This document shows, piece by piece, positions 55,426 to 64,000 of a stretch of DNA of 64,000 nucleotides. The position numbers and the translations under genes are program-made. This stretch comes from an uncultured Microbacterium sp. (lineage in GTDB: Bacteria > Actinomycetota > Actinomycetes > Actinomycetales > Microbacteriaceae). The DNA is taken from positions 62,001 through 126,000 of the forward strand of contig NZ_CANKZA010000001.1 of the NCBI RefSeq assembly GCF_947488465.1. The letters run 5' to 3'. The notes under the pieces were generated by a model. That model was not told where the DNA came from and made no database searches. It saw nothing but the letters and a program-made list of their open reading frames with translations. The first letter of the stretch is position 1; the number at the start of each line of letters is the position of its first letter.

Positions 55426-56417
55426 CCGATTTCCCCACTCGCCGACTGCGACGCCTGCGCGGCACGCCGGCTCTGCGTCGACTCGTCGCCGAGCATGACC
55501 TGACGCCGCGCCGGCTCGTGCTCCCGGTATTCGTGAAGGAGGGAATCACCACGGCGCAGCCGATCGCGACGATGCCGGGCGTGAGCCAGCATCCGATCGA
55601 CGGCGTCGCCGGACTCGTCGAAGAGGCCGTCACCGCCGGGATCGGCGGGATCATGCTGTTCGGCGTTCCCGAAACGCGCGATCCCCGGGGCTCCGGCGCG
55701 ATCGACCCGGATGGCATCCTGAACCGCGCCATCGCGGCAGCCACGGCGGCTGCCCGCGGGCGGATCACGATCCAGGCCGACCTGTGCCTCGACGAGTTCA
55801 CCGACCACGGCCATTGCGGTGTGCTCGCGGACGACGGCAGCGTCGACAACGACGCGACGCTCGAGGTGTATGCGCGGATGGCGGTCGCGCAGGCGCGCGC
55901 GGGGGCCGACATCCTGGGGCTCTCCGGAATGATGGACGGGCAGGTCGCGGCCTGCCGCGCCGCGCTCGAGGCCGACGGGCGCACCGACGTCGTGATCCTG
56001 GCGTACTCGGCGAAATACGCCTCGGCGTTCTACGGACCGTTCCGCGACGCGGTCGAGTCGACGCTCACGGGTGACCGCCGGACGTACCAGCTCGATGCAG
56101 CGAACGGCCGCGAAGGCGTGCAGGAAGCTCTCGCCGACATCGACGAGGGCGCGGACATCGTGATGGTCAAGCCCGCCGGCACGTCGCTCGATGTGCTCGC
56201 GCGCGTGAGCGACGTCTCGTCGGTCCCGGTGTGGGCCTATCAGGTCTCGGGGGAGTACACCCTCATCGAGCATGCCGCGGCATCCGGTCTGATCGAGCGT
56301 GACCGCGCGATCGGCGAGAGTCTGATCGCGATCCGCCGTGCCGGCGCCGAGGCGATTCTGACGTACTGGGCGATCGAGGTCGCCGGCTGGCTGCGCGCCG
56401 GAAAGGACCTGGCATGA
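55422..56417 (+). CDS. hemB: Delta-aminolevulinic acid dehydratase HemB
   Basis: 331 residues, ATG 55422, overlapping hemD by 4 bp. [40 protein letters not shown] (first Schiff-base lysine) and [12 protein letters not shown] (second lysine) are present. The metal motif reads [14 protein letters not shown]: the central cysteine of the zinc triad is aspartate, so the enzyme is not a classical three-cysteine zinc type. It condenses two ALA into porphobilinogen. Confidence 0.96.
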   Translation: MTDFPTRRLRRLRGTPALRRLVAEHDLTPRRLVLPVFVKEGITTAQPIATMPGVSQHPIDGVAGLVEEAVTAGIGGIMLFGVPETRDPRGSGAIDPDGILNRAIAAATAAARGRITIQADLCLDEFTDHGHCGVLADDGSVDNDATLEVYARMAVAQARAGADILGLSGMMDGQVAACRAALEADGRTDVVILAYSAKYASAFYGPFRDAVESTLTGDRRTYQLDAANGREGVQEALADIDEGADIVMVKPAGTSLDVLARVSDVSSVPVWAYQVSGEYTLIEHAAASGLIERDRAIGESLIAIRRAGAEAILTYWAIEVAGWLRAGKDLA

Positions 56418-57727
56418 GCGCCACCAATGATGAGCTCTTCGCCCGCGCCCGCGCCGTGATTCCGGGTGGCGTCGATTCGCCCGTGCGGGCGTACGGGTCG
56501 GTCGGGGGCACCCCGCGGTTCATCGTGAACGCGTCCGGTCCGTACGTCACGGATGCCGAGGGCCGCCGCTACGTCGATCTCGTCGCCTCGTGGGGTCCGG
56601 CGCTGCTCGGTCACGCGCATCCCGACGTCGTCGCGGCGGTGCAGGAGGCCGCGGCGCGCGGCCTGTCCTTCGGCGCCCCGACGCCCGCCGAGGCAGAGCT
56701 CGTCGAGGAGATCATCACGCGCGTGCCGTTCGTCGAGCGCGCGCGGCTGGTGTCGACCGGCACCGAGGCGACGATGACGGCCATCCGCCTCGCTCGCGGT
56801 TTCACGGGCCGCGACCTGCTGATCAAATTCGCCGGGCACTATCACGGGCACTCCGATGGGCTCCTTGCGGCGGCCGGGTCCGGCCTCGCGACGTACGCGT
56901 TGCCCGGGTCGGCTGGTGTCCCCGAGGCCGTCGCCGCGCAGACCCTCGTCGTTCCCTACAACGATCGTGCGGCGCTCAACGCGGCCTTCGCTGCCCACCC
57001 GGGCCGGATCGCCGCAGTGATCACCGAGGCCGCGGCCGCCAACATGGGGGTCGTGGCCCCGGCATCCGGGTTCACCACGTTCCTTGCAGAGCTCTGCCAT
57101 CGCGAGGGAGCACTGCTCATCAGCGACGAGGTCCTCACCGGGTTCCGTGCCGCGCGAGGCGGCTATGCGCAGGTGCTCCGCGAGGCCGGAGAGACCGTCG
57201 CGCCGGACCTCGTGACGTTCGGCAAGGTGATCGGCGGGGGCCTTCCGGTGGCCGCCGTCGGCGGTCGTGCCGACGTCATGGAGATGCTCGCACCGACGGG
57301 TCCCGTCTACCAAGCCGGCACGCTCAGCGGGAACCCGGTGGCGGTCGCGGCGGGCCTGGCGACGCTGCGGCTCGCCGACGACGACGTGTATGCGCGGGTC
57401 TCTGCCGCATCCGAAGTCGTGTCGGGTGCCGTGTCGGCGGCCCTCTGGACCGCGGGCGTTCCGCACGTCGTCCAGCGCGCCGGGACTCTCTTCAGCGTGT
57501 TCTTCGGCGCGGAGGTCGCGGGCGGAGTCCCGGACTACGCGACGGCGCAGCGCCAGGACTCTGCGGCGTACGGACGGTTCTTCCACGCGATGTTGGATGC
57601 CGGTGTCTCCCTGCCGCCGTCGGCCTACGAAGCGTGGTTCCTCACGGCCGCGCACGACGACGAGGCGCTCAGTCAGGTCCTCGCTGCCCTTCCCGTCGCC
57701 GCTGCGGCCGCTGCCTCTGTCATCTGA
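56414..57727 (+). CDS. hemL: Glutamate-1-semialdehyde 2,1-aminomutase HemL
   Basis: 437 residues, ATG 56414, overlapping hemB by 4 bp. [20 protein letters not shown] is the HemL N-terminus. [20 protein letters not shown] and [13 protein letters not shown] follow, the PLP lysine lies in [14 protein letters not shown], and [16 protein letters not shown] closes the site. It converts glutamate semialdehyde to ALA and with HemA forms the C5 route. Last gene of the operon. Confidence 0.96.
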   Translation: MSATNDELFARARAVIPGGVDSPVRAYGSVGGTPRFIVNASGPYVTDAEGRRYVDLVASWGPALLGHAHPDVVAAVQEAAARGLSFGAPTPAEAELVEEIITRVPFVERARLVSTGTEATMTAIRLARGFTGRDLLIKFAGHYHGHSDGLLAAAGSGLATYALPGSAGVPEAVAAQTLVVPYNDRAALNAAFAAHPGRIAAVITEAAAANMGVVAPASGFTTFLAELCHREGALLISDEVLTGFRAARGGYAQVLREAGETVAPDLVTFGKVIGGGLPVAAVGGRADVMEMLAPTGPVYQAGTLSGNPVAVAAGLATLRLADDDVYARVSAASEVVSGAVSAALWTAGVPHVVQRAGTLFSVFFGAEVAGGVPDYATAQRQDSAAYGRFFHAMLDAGVSLPPSAYEAWFLTAAHDDEALSQVLAALPVAAAAAASVI

Positions 57728-57808
57728 CCGCCCGATCCCGCGCGCTGACCCGGCAGAATGAGCCCACTTTTCCGGGAGGAGGACGGGGAAGGTGCGCGGA
57801 TCAGCGGG

Positions 57809-59782
57809 TCACTGCGCGTGGAGGGCGACGGCGGTCAGCCACGCCAGCACGCTCGAGAGTGAGGTGCCATCGTCGAGATCGTCCGCCGAGACCGCCGCCG
57901 CCCAGGCCTCGGCGGCGGCGAGGCCGTCGGCGCCGCTCAGCGCGGCGTATTGCGCGACCGAATCGCCGAGCGGACCGGCGAAAGCGGCGCCGCCGCCGGC
58001 ATCCGCCACATTCGCCGCGACGCGTTCCGGGTCGTCCGCGAGGTACTCCAGCGAGACCGGGCCAAGAGGCAACAGCTGGATGCCGAGGATCGCGGACGGC
58101 TCCGCGCTGAACCACGTCGCGTAGTCGCGCTTGTCGCTCCAGGACAACGACACGATGGAGTGCCCGTAGCCCGCGGGCAGGTCGTCGGGTTCGAGCCACA
58201 GACGTGTGGCGGCATCCGCCTCCGCGGACAGGAGCCAGGTCGCCCGCTCGGCCAGAGCAGCATCACCGGTGACATCGGCCCAGAGGGCCAGCCCATTCCA
58301 CGCGGCAACTGCTTCGGAGGAAGACTCCTGGTTGTTGCCGTCCGAGAACGGCGCGAGCCCCGCAGCCCACGAATGTCCTCGATAGGGGTCGAACACGCGG
58401 ATCTCCGGCACGTCGCCCGCGCCGGCGGCGATGTCGGCGACGAGCGCATCCATGACCGGGCGCAGTGCGTCACTCGTCTCCGGACGGTACGCGGCGAGGA
58501 TGGCTGCCGCGGTGAGGAAGTAGCCGTAGTGGAAATGGTGGTCGTTGCCGTCCTCGGCGCCGAACGCCGCGGGCTTTCCGACGACGAGGTGCAGTCGGTC
58601 GTCGTAGACGAAACACCGCTCGCTCGCGGTCGCGCACGCCCGTGGATCGAGCCAGGGCTCGAGCTGACCGGCGAGGGCGTCGGCGGCCAGGTCGGCCAAC
58701 TCGTCCTCACCGAGAGACGCGGCCAGGGAGAGCAACGCGGCGGTCCGGGCCACCGATTTCCCGCCGAAGTAGGTGTCCGCGGGCGCGGGGGTCACGGCGC
58801 CGATGTCGATCCCGAGCTGGGTGACCAGCGCGGTCCGCGGCGCCTCATCGATCCCGTCGAAGTCGTAGCGGGATGCCGCCTCGATCACCGGCACGGTCCA
58901 CTCCAGCCCGTCTGCCACGCAGGGCGTCGCGTCGCCATAGGGTGTCGTGAACGTGCCGAGTCGGGCGTCGGGCGTGCAGGCGTCGTGCCCCGCGAACGGG
59001 ACGAGGACCGTCCGGCCGGCGCCCTCATACGTGAGCTGCGTGCGCGCGGTGACGCTGTCGGTGGACGCCGCGACGGTGACGGCGGTCACGGGATCGCCGA
59101 CCGCGGTCGCCCAGGCAGCCGGCGACCCGCCGTCGGGTACGGCGAACACCTGTGCTGCGCTCCCCGCAGGCACCGTGAGCGTGCTCCCCTCTGCCCGCGC
59201 ACCGGGGGAGAGGATGCCGTACTCCTCGCCGTCGACGACAACCGTCCACACGGATTCCGACACGCTGTCCAAACTGCCTCCCAGTGCAAGCGTGGTGTCG
59301 GTGATCGTGCGCACGCCGACGGTTCCCGCACCCTCGGCGATGGTGACATCGGCGATGGGGCCCGCAGCATCCGCGTACTGCATCGTCACCGAGACCGGGT
59401 CGTACGCCGTGACCGTGAACTCCGACGCGTCCAGACCCACCGACAGCCCTCCCGTCAGCGGCGCCGCGATGGTTGTCGCGGTCACCGCGACCGGCGGCAA
59501 TTGCAGCGTGAACCCGTCCATCCGTGGCCCGAATGCGAGCGGGTACGGATAGACCGGCTGCGGGTCGGCGGAAAAGACGAGGCTGGAGAACCATCGGCTC
59601 GTGGGTGGGGTCAGGCCATCCGCGAGACGCAGCACCGGGGCCGTCGAGATCTGTTCGACCGGCATCCCCTGCACGCCGGCACTGTCCCCGTGGCGGGGCG
59701 TCACCGGCGCCGGCGTCGGAGTACACGCGGTGATCAGGAACGTCAGTGTGAGACCGACCGCGATCGCGCCCGCGCGCCTCAT
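57809..59782 (-). CDS. Glycoside hydrolase family 81 lipoprotein (endo-beta-1,3-glucanase)
   Basis: A 657-residue secreted protein with lipobox ITAC after a hydrophobic signal. An N-terminal beta-sandwich domain (~45-300) is followed by the (alpha/alpha)6 catalytic domain. DHHFHYGYFLTAAAILA (~412) and SDGNNQESSSEAVAAWNGLALW (~484, in parts) are the GH81 catalytic segments with the general acid Asp and the base Glu. GH81 enzymes cut beta-1,3-glucan. It overlaps the HlyD-like gene by 4 bp, as third gene of the GT2 operon. Confidence 0.9.
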   Translation of the reverse strand: MRRAGAIAVGLTLTFLITACTPTPAPVTPRHGDSAGVQGMPVEQISTAPVLRLADGLTPPTSRWFSSLVFSADPQPVYPYPLAFGPRMDGFTLQLPPVAVTATTIAAPLTGGLSVGLDASEFTVTAYDPVSVTMQYADAAGPIADVTIAEGAGTVGVRTITDTTLALGGSLDSVSESVWTVVVDGEEYGILSPGARAEGSTLTVPAGSAAQVFAVPDGGSPAAWATAVGDPVTAVTVAASTDSVTARTQLTYEGAGRTVLVPFAGHDACTPDARLGTFTTPYGDATPCVADGLEWTVPVIEAASRYDFDGIDEAPRTALVTQLGIDIGAVTPAPADTYFGGKSVARTAALLSLAASLGEDELADLAADALAGQLEPWLDPRACATASERCFVYDDRLHLVVGKPAAFGAEDGNDHHFHYGYFLTAAAILAAYRPETSDALRPVMDALVADIAAGAGDVPEIRVFDPYRGHSWAAGLAPFSDGNNQESSSEAVAAWNGLALWADVTGDAALAERATWLLSAEADAATRLWLEPDDLPAGYGHSIVSLSWSDKRDYATWFSAEPSAILGIQLLPLGPVSLEYLADDPERVAANVADAGGGAAFAGPLGDSVAQYAALSGADGLAAAEAWAAAVSADDLDDGTSLSSVLAWLTAVALHAQ

Positions 59783-60510
59783 AGACCGATCTTCCGGAGG
59801 AAGTCGCCGACGGCGTCGGTCACCCCGGCCAGGGGGCCGTCGTCGCGGAGGTGGACGGTGGCTACAACCGGCGTTCCGGGCTGATAGAGCCCTCCGAAGT
59901 CCTCGGCGGCCAGGCTCGCGCTCGTGACGGTGATCACCGAGGTGGCCCGACCGGCCACGGTGTCGACGTCGATGTCGTCGACGACTCCCGAAACGGTGAG
60001 ATCGTTCGGCAAGCGCAGATCGACGACAGACCCGTCGGCGATCCGCCCGTAGTCGCGTGCGGTGAGGGTGAACTCGGCGGTCACGGCGAGGGTGCCGGCC
60101 TGATCGATACGCGCGACGACCTGTCCGCCCTGGACGAAGTCCCCAACCGGTGCGCTGACCTCCGAGACCGTTCCGTCCACGGTCGAGACGATCACGTACG
60201 ACCCGTCCGATGCCACCGGGAACGCGAAATCCTCGGCTGTGACGGCTTCGGTGGCGAGATCCCGGGCCAAGGCCGGGCTGCGCACCGAGAACAGATCTTC
60301 GCCCGCGGTCACGTCGTCGCCGACCTCGACGAGGCTCTCGGTCACGGTGCCGGCATATGTCGTGCCGACGTCGAACTCCTGTGCGGTCATGGCGGCGCTC
60401 GTACTCTCGGCGCGGGTCTGACGTTGCGCGAAGATCACGGTGAACGCGGCGACGATCGCGACCACGAGGAGGAGCCCTCCGGCGAGGCGGAACCGCGCGC
60501 CCCAGGTCAT
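59779..60510 (-). CDS. HlyD-like membrane-anchored adaptor of a polysaccharide operon
   Basis: 243 residues: an N-terminal transmembrane anchor (~8-28), then an extracytoplasmic part with two lipoyl-like segments (VGTTYAGTVTESLVEVGDDV and VISTVDGTVSEVSAPVGDFV-type, residues ~47-66 and ~106-130) and a beta-barrel-like end (TAEFTLTARDYGRIADGS). The layout is that of HlyD/Alg44-type adaptors without PilZ. It is inferred to guide nascent polymer outward. Overlaps both flanking genes by 4 bp. Confidence 0.75.
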   Translation of the reverse strand: MTWGARFRLAGGLLLVVAIVAAFTVIFAQRQTRAESTSAAMTAQEFDVGTTYAGTVTESLVEVGDDVTAGEDLFSVRSPALARDLATEAVTAEDFAFPVASDGSYVIVSTVDGTVSEVSAPVGDFVQGGQVVARIDQAGTLAVTAEFTLTARDYGRIADGSVVDLRLPNDLTVSGVVDDIDVDTVAGRATSVITVTSASLAAEDFGGLYQPGTPVVATVHLRDDGPLAGVTDAVGDFLRKIGL

Positions 60511-62198
60511 CTCGCCACCCCCTGCGTGAGGAGCACCGGTTCAGGATGCCGAGGGAGGGGGCGGGCGACGATCGTCACGGGGTCCGTCGTGGATTCTGGC
60601 TCCGGTGAGGGAAGAGCGCGGCGAGTGGGGTGCCGGGTGAGGTGCTGTTCGCGGAACGCGGTCGCGAGGAAGGCGCCCATGATGACCGTGTTCGTCAGGT
60701 TCCACGCCGTCGCCAGCGTCAGGGTGCCATTCTGGATGTCCCGGTAGATCGCGACGACCGAGGTCAGCGTGAGGAAGACGAAGAAGAGCACCTGCGGCAC
60801 GATGAACTCGAACGGGGAGCGGCGGCTGGCCGCGCCGGTCACGTGCCATCCGGTGTCTTTGCCGGTCAGGACATTCCACAGCGCCTTCGCGTAGATCGGA
60901 AACGACACGGTCGCCAGCGTCAGCGTCTCCCAGCGGAAGGAGCCGACGACGAACCAGGCGAGCACGATCTGCATCAGGTAGAAACCGCAGTAGAACAGGG
61001 CCCAGGTCCACACCGTCACGCCGAGGTTCATCGGTCGCAGGTCGAAGTAGATCTCGAGCGGTGGGACGAGGAGCAACAACACCGGGCAGATCCCGGTGAG
61101 ATAGAACGTCGCCGTCACGAAATACTGGATGCGCTGGTCGCCGGTGAGCTTTCGGCGAGGGCTGAACGGATTGTGCGACAGCAGAATCTCGAAGCCGCCG
61201 GTAGCCCACCGCAGTTGCTGCTTGCTATACGCCTCGATCGTCTCGGGGGCGTCGCCGACGGCGAGAATGTCGGCGATGTAGACCGACGTCCACCCGCGCT
61301 CGTGCAGGGTGAGTGCAGTCCAGACGTCCTCGGACTTCGAATCGGTGTGGATGCCGCCGATCTCATCGATTGCGGCCCGCCGGAAGACCACGTTCGTCCC
61401 CACGCAGAAGGCAGCGTTGAACCGGTTGCGACCGCGCTGGACGAACCGATAGAACACCGACTGCATATAGGCGGCGCCGCGGGAGATGACGGTGTGGAGA
61501 TTGCCGTAGGCCTGGGGTGTCTGCACGAAGGCGACGTTCTCCTCGACGAAGAACGGGATCGTTTCGATGAGGAAATCCGGATCGGGGACGAAGTCCGCAT
61601 CGAAGACCGCGAAGAACTCACCCTTCGCGATCGACAGGGCGTGATTGATGTTGCCCGCCTTCGCGCCATTTCCGCTCAGTCGGCGCACGTACCAGGCACC
61701 GAGCCGAGCTGCGATCTCCTTGATCTCGTCCGAGCGGCCGTCATCGAGCACCCAGGTGCGGTGCGCGCCACGGAGGGCGACAGCAGCAGTCACGGTGCGC
61801 TCGACGGTGGCGATGTCTTCGCCGTACACGGTCACGAACACATCGACGAGAAGCGAGCGCCCCCCGAGCATCATCTCGTCGCCCCGCGACGGCGTCGACG
61901 GGAGGAGCGTGCGTTTGGCCTCGTGGTACGCGAACCCGCGCGGCTCGTAGCCGGAAGCCAGAATCGTCCACATCGACAGCAGGGCCTGCCCGACGAGGAT
62001 CGTTTCGGCGACGAGCACCATGCTGTAGGGCAGGAGATCACCGCGCGCATCGGGATTGAGCAGGAACAGCATGTACGCCACGACACCGATCGTCGCGATC
62101 ACCGAGACGAGGATGAAAAGCGCCGAGGTTTCGCTGGCGCGTATCGTCTTGCCGCGTCCGTCCACCCGCGTGAGATTGCTGTGCAGCGTACTGGTCAT
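60507..62198 (-). CDS. Processive family-2 glycosyltransferase (cellulose/curdlan synthase-like)
   Basis: A 563-residue membrane protein from ATG 62198, after GGGGG. Two N-terminal helices (~26-47, 57-79) flank the start of the GT-A domain, with the full processive set: DD at 152-153, DAD at 200-202, ED at 290-291 and QQLRW at 327-331. About five C-terminal helices then form a channel. No PilZ domain is present. This is the BcsA/CrdS plan. With a GH81 partner, beta-1,3-glucan is the likeliest product, made from UDP-glucose. Confidence 0.88.
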   Translation of the reverse strand: MTSTLHSNLTRVDGRGKTIRASETSALFILVSVIATIGVVAYMLFLLNPDARGDLLPYSMVLVAETILVGQALLSMWTILASGYEPRGFAYHEAKRTLLPSTPSRGDEMMLGGRSLLVDVFVTVYGEDIATVERTVTAAVALRGAHRTWVLDDGRSDEIKEIAARLGAWYVRRLSGNGAKAGNINHALSIAKGEFFAVFDADFVPDPDFLIETIPFFVEENVAFVQTPQAYGNLHTVISRGAAYMQSVFYRFVQRGRNRFNAAFCVGTNVVFRRAAIDEIGGIHTDSKSEDVWTALTLHERGWTSVYIADILAVGDAPETIEAYSKQQLRWATGGFEILLSHNPFSPRRKLTGDQRIQYFVTATFYLTGICPVLLLLVPPLEIYFDLRPMNLGVTVWTWALFYCGFYLMQIVLAWFVVGSFRWETLTLATVSFPIYAKALWNVLTGKDTGWHVTGAASRRSPFEFIVPQVLFFVFLTLTSVVAIYRDIQNGTLTLATAWNLTNTVIMGAFLATAFREQHLTRHPTRRALPSPEPESTTDPVTIVARPLPRHPEPVLLTQGVAR

Positions 62199-62344
62199 GT
62201 TGCGTCCCCCCGGAAGCATCGATGGACTCCAGCGGCTGCGTTGGCGCTATCTCCATGGTGCGGCCGTGCCGATTCGACGGGGTTCCGCGGATGTGAACGT
62301 CGCGTGACGATTGGCTGGACGGTCTCCCGGGTAGGGTGAAGGCC

Positions 62345-63190
62345 ATGCCCGTGACCCTTCTCGGTGCGTCGGAGATCCGCGCGCTGGCCGCTGACCTCGA
62401 TGTCACACCGACGAAGAAGCTCGGTCAGAACTTCGTCGTCGACGCCAACACCGTCCGCAAGATCGTGCACGTCGCGCAGGTGGTGGCATCCGACCGCGTC
62501 GTCGAAGTCGGCCCGGGCCTGGGATCGCTGACCCTCGCGATCCTCGAGACCGACGCGCGCGTCACGGCCGTCGAGATCGACCATCGCCTCGCCGAGCGCT
62601 TGCCGGCGACCGCGCTCGCGCACGGCGTTCCGGCCGGCGCGCTCACGGTCGTCGACGCCGACGCTCTCCGGATCACCGAACTCCCCGGTGACCCCAATGT
62701 CCTCGTGGCCAACTTGCCCTACAACGTCAGCGTGCCGGTCTTGCTGCACTTTCTGGAACACTTCCCCGGCATTGAACGCGGCGTCGTGATGGTCCAGGCG
62801 GAAGTCGGCGAGCGTCTCGCCGCGCCGCCCGGATCGAAGGTGTACGGCGCGCCGAGCGTGAAAGCCGCCTGGTACGGGCCGTGGCGTCTGGCCGGCACCG
62901 TCTCGCGCCACGTGTTCTGGCCGGTGCCGGGCGTCGACAGTGTGCTCGTCGGATTCCGCCGCGACCCTGAGCCGCGCGGCACGGAAGAAGAACGCCTGCG
63001 CACGTTCCAGATCGTGGATGCCGCGTTCCAGCAACGTCGCAAGATGCTCCGTCAGGCGCTCTCCGCCGTTCTCGGCGGGTCAGCGGCCACCGCATCGGAG
63101 ATCATGATCGCCGCGGGAGTGGACCCCACGGCGCGGGGTGAGCAGCTGACGATCGAGCAGTTCGTCGCGATCGCCCGCGCGGCCGGCTGA
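62345..63190 (+). CDS. rsmA: 16S rRNA dimethyladenosine transferase RsmA (KsgA)
   Basis: 281 residues from ATG 62345 (a GTG at 62336 is an alternative). PTKKLGQNFVVDANTVRKIV, the SAM motif VVEVGPGLGSLTLAIL, VTAVEIDHRLAERL and the catalytic VLVANLPYNVSVPVL are hallmark. It dimethylates two adenines near the 3' end of 16S rRNA. Divergent from the GT2 operon; followed by a metallophosphoesterase instead of the frequent ispE. Confidence 0.97.
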   Translation: MPVTLLGASEIRALAADLDVTPTKKLGQNFVVDANTVRKIVHVAQVVASDRVVEVGPGLGSLTLAILETDARVTAVEIDHRLAERLPATALAHGVPAGALTVVDADALRITELPGDPNVLVANLPYNVSVPVLLHFLEHFPGIERGVVMVQAEVGERLAAPPGSKVYGAPSVKAAWYGPWRLAGTVSRHVFWPVPGVDSVLVGFRRDPEPRGTEEERLRTFQIVDAAFQQRRKMLRQALSAVLGGSAATASEIMIAAGVDPTARGEQLTIEQFVAIARAAG

Positions 63191-63260
63191 ACCGGCCCGA
63201 CAGTGGACACCGACACGTCGTGTCGCGTTCACACGGCGTTACGAAACATGTCTGTAACAT

Positions 63261-64000
63261 ATGGCCATGCGCATGGCCGAGCACCCGGCTCCCGAACGGG
63301 TCCTGCTCCACCTCAGTGATACCCATCTGCGCGCGGGAGATTCGCGCATCTGGGACGCCGTCTCCGGCGCCGAGCACCTCGCCCGCGCGCTCGGTGTCAT
63401 CGAAGCTTCGGGAGTCGCGCCGGATGCGATCGTCGTCACGGGCGACCTCGTCGATCTCGGTGAGCGCGCCGCCTACGCCGACCTGCGTGCGATGGTCGAG
63501 CCGTTCGCCGCCCGGCTCGACGCGCCCGTCGTGTGGGTGATGGGCAACCACGACGACCGTGCGGCCTTCCGGGCCGAACTATGGGATGACCACTCCGCCG
63601 ACCTCCGGCCGATCGACCGGGTCGACGAGTTCGATGGTTTGCGCATCATCACGCTCGACACGTCCGTGCCGGGCCACCACCACGGCGAACTCTCCGACGC
63701 GCAACTCGCCTGGCTCGCCGGCATCCTCGCGACGCCGGCGCCCCTCGGCACGATCGTCGCGATGCACCACCCGCCCGTGCCGAGCGTCCTCGCGCTCGCG
63801 GCGACGGTCGAACTGCGCGAGCAGCGCCGGCTGGAGCAGGTACTGCGCGGCACCGATGTGCGCGCGATCATCGCCGGCCACTTGCACTACTCGACGTTCG
63901 CGACGTTCGCGGGTGTCCCGGTGTCGGTCGCCTCATCCACCTGCTACGCGCAGGATCTGACTGTCCCGGTCGGCGGCACGCGGCCGCAGGACGGCGCACA
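63261..64000 (+). CDS. Metallophosphoesterase, CpdA/Icc-like (partial, runs off the window)
   Basis: The frame opens at ATG 63261 (further in-frame ATGs at 63267 and 63273) and has no stop before the window ends, so the C-terminus is missing. The calcineurin-like metal motifs are all present: [49 protein letters not shown] and [12 protein letters not shown]. Closest in pattern to 3',5'-cyclic-nucleotide phosphodiesterases of the CpdA group. The dyad GTTAC-N11-GTAAC (63238-63258) lies just upstream. Confidence 0.9.
   Translation, partial: MAMRMAEHPAPERVLLHLSDTHLRAGDSRIWDAVSGAEHLARALGVIEASGVAPDAIVVTGDLVDLGERAAYADLRAMVEPFAARLDAPVVWVMGNHDDRAAFRAELWDDHSADLRPIDRVDEFDGLRIITLDTSVPGHHHGELSDAQLAWLAGILATPAPLGTIVAMHHPPVPSVLALAATVELREQRRLEQVLRGTDVRAIIAGHLHYSTFATFAGVPVSVASSTCYAQDLTVPVGGTRPQDGA

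Noticed and set aside
63238..63258. GTTAC-N11-GTAAC dyad before the phosphoesterase as a firm operator
   Set aside because: The arms are only 5 bp and no matching regulator is evident; noted in the gene entry only.

Overview
The window is a 64 kb stretch of a high-GC actinobacterial chromosome that is almost entirely coding. The most likely source is Microbacterium or a close relative in Microbacteriaceae. This rests on gene content and order (mscL / FmdB-like protein / 5-formyl-THF cyclo-ligase / galU, a coproporphyrin-dependent heme cluster with HemQ, class Ib nrdHIEF, DUF4921, DUF3817) and on many short palindromic repeats between genes. There is no phage, no insertion sequence, no CRISPR array and no rRNA.

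Layout. 1-5.2 kb: the 3' end of a helicase-nuclease gene, mscL, small housekeeping genes and galU. 5.25 kb: tRNA-Ala(CGC) with a perfect hairpin directly behind it, then a collapsed esterase gene. 5.7-12.5 kb: a phosphatase / arginase-family / GGCT-fold operon, a DUF445 membrane protein, a CsoR-type regulator, an acyl-CoA dehydrogenase, a hydrolase and an MFS transporter. 12.5-16.8 kb: nrdHIEF behind candidate tandem NrdR boxes. 16.8-25.8 kb: MarR, small membrane proteins, a methyltransferase with a DUF4921 protein, an MFS remnant, a NYN-domain protein, a Gfo/Idh/MocA oxidoreductase and an M20 peptidase. 26-30.6 kb: an iron-siderophore uptake operon (binding protein, two permeases, ATPase, siderophore-interacting reductase) with a DtxR-like iron box. 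30.6-38.9 kb: a quinone-oxidoreductase family protein, hrpA, an aldo/keto reductase, a protein mannosyltransferase and rsmI. 39-44.1 kb: a MalEFG-type sugar importer with a divergent LacI regulator and two 18-bp operators. 44.2-46.7 kb: metG and tatD. 47-57.7 kb: the heme cluster, with hemA (and a LacI gene coupled to it) on one strand and hemE-hemY-hemQ-hemH-hemC-hemD-hemB-hemL as one overlapping operon on the other. 57.8-62.2 kb: a three-gene operon of a processive family-2 glycosyltransferase, an HlyD-like adaptor and a GH81 beta-1,3-glucanase. 62.3-64 kb: rsmA and a metallophosphoesterase that runs off the window.

Working as systems: HemA/HemL make 5-aminolevulinate by the C5 route and HemB, C, D, E, Y, H and Q complete heme through coproporphyrin. 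The iron operon supplies iron. The GT2/HlyD-like/GH81 operon looks like a synthase, an adaptor and a matching glycanase for a secreted beta-glucan, and is the best candidate for a little-described system here.

The most unusual non-coding material is repetitive. One 91-bp element built from the box GTCCCAC occurs twice with identical geometry; one copy lies in frame inside hrpA and the other forms the leader of tatD. Three further intergenic elements share an architecture of 19-nt-spaced direct repeats folded into nested palindromes, although their sequences differ. Four genes (esterase, arginase family, MFS, VOC) appear to have lost their middle or N-terminal parts. Family assignments were made by reading the sequences, without database searches.
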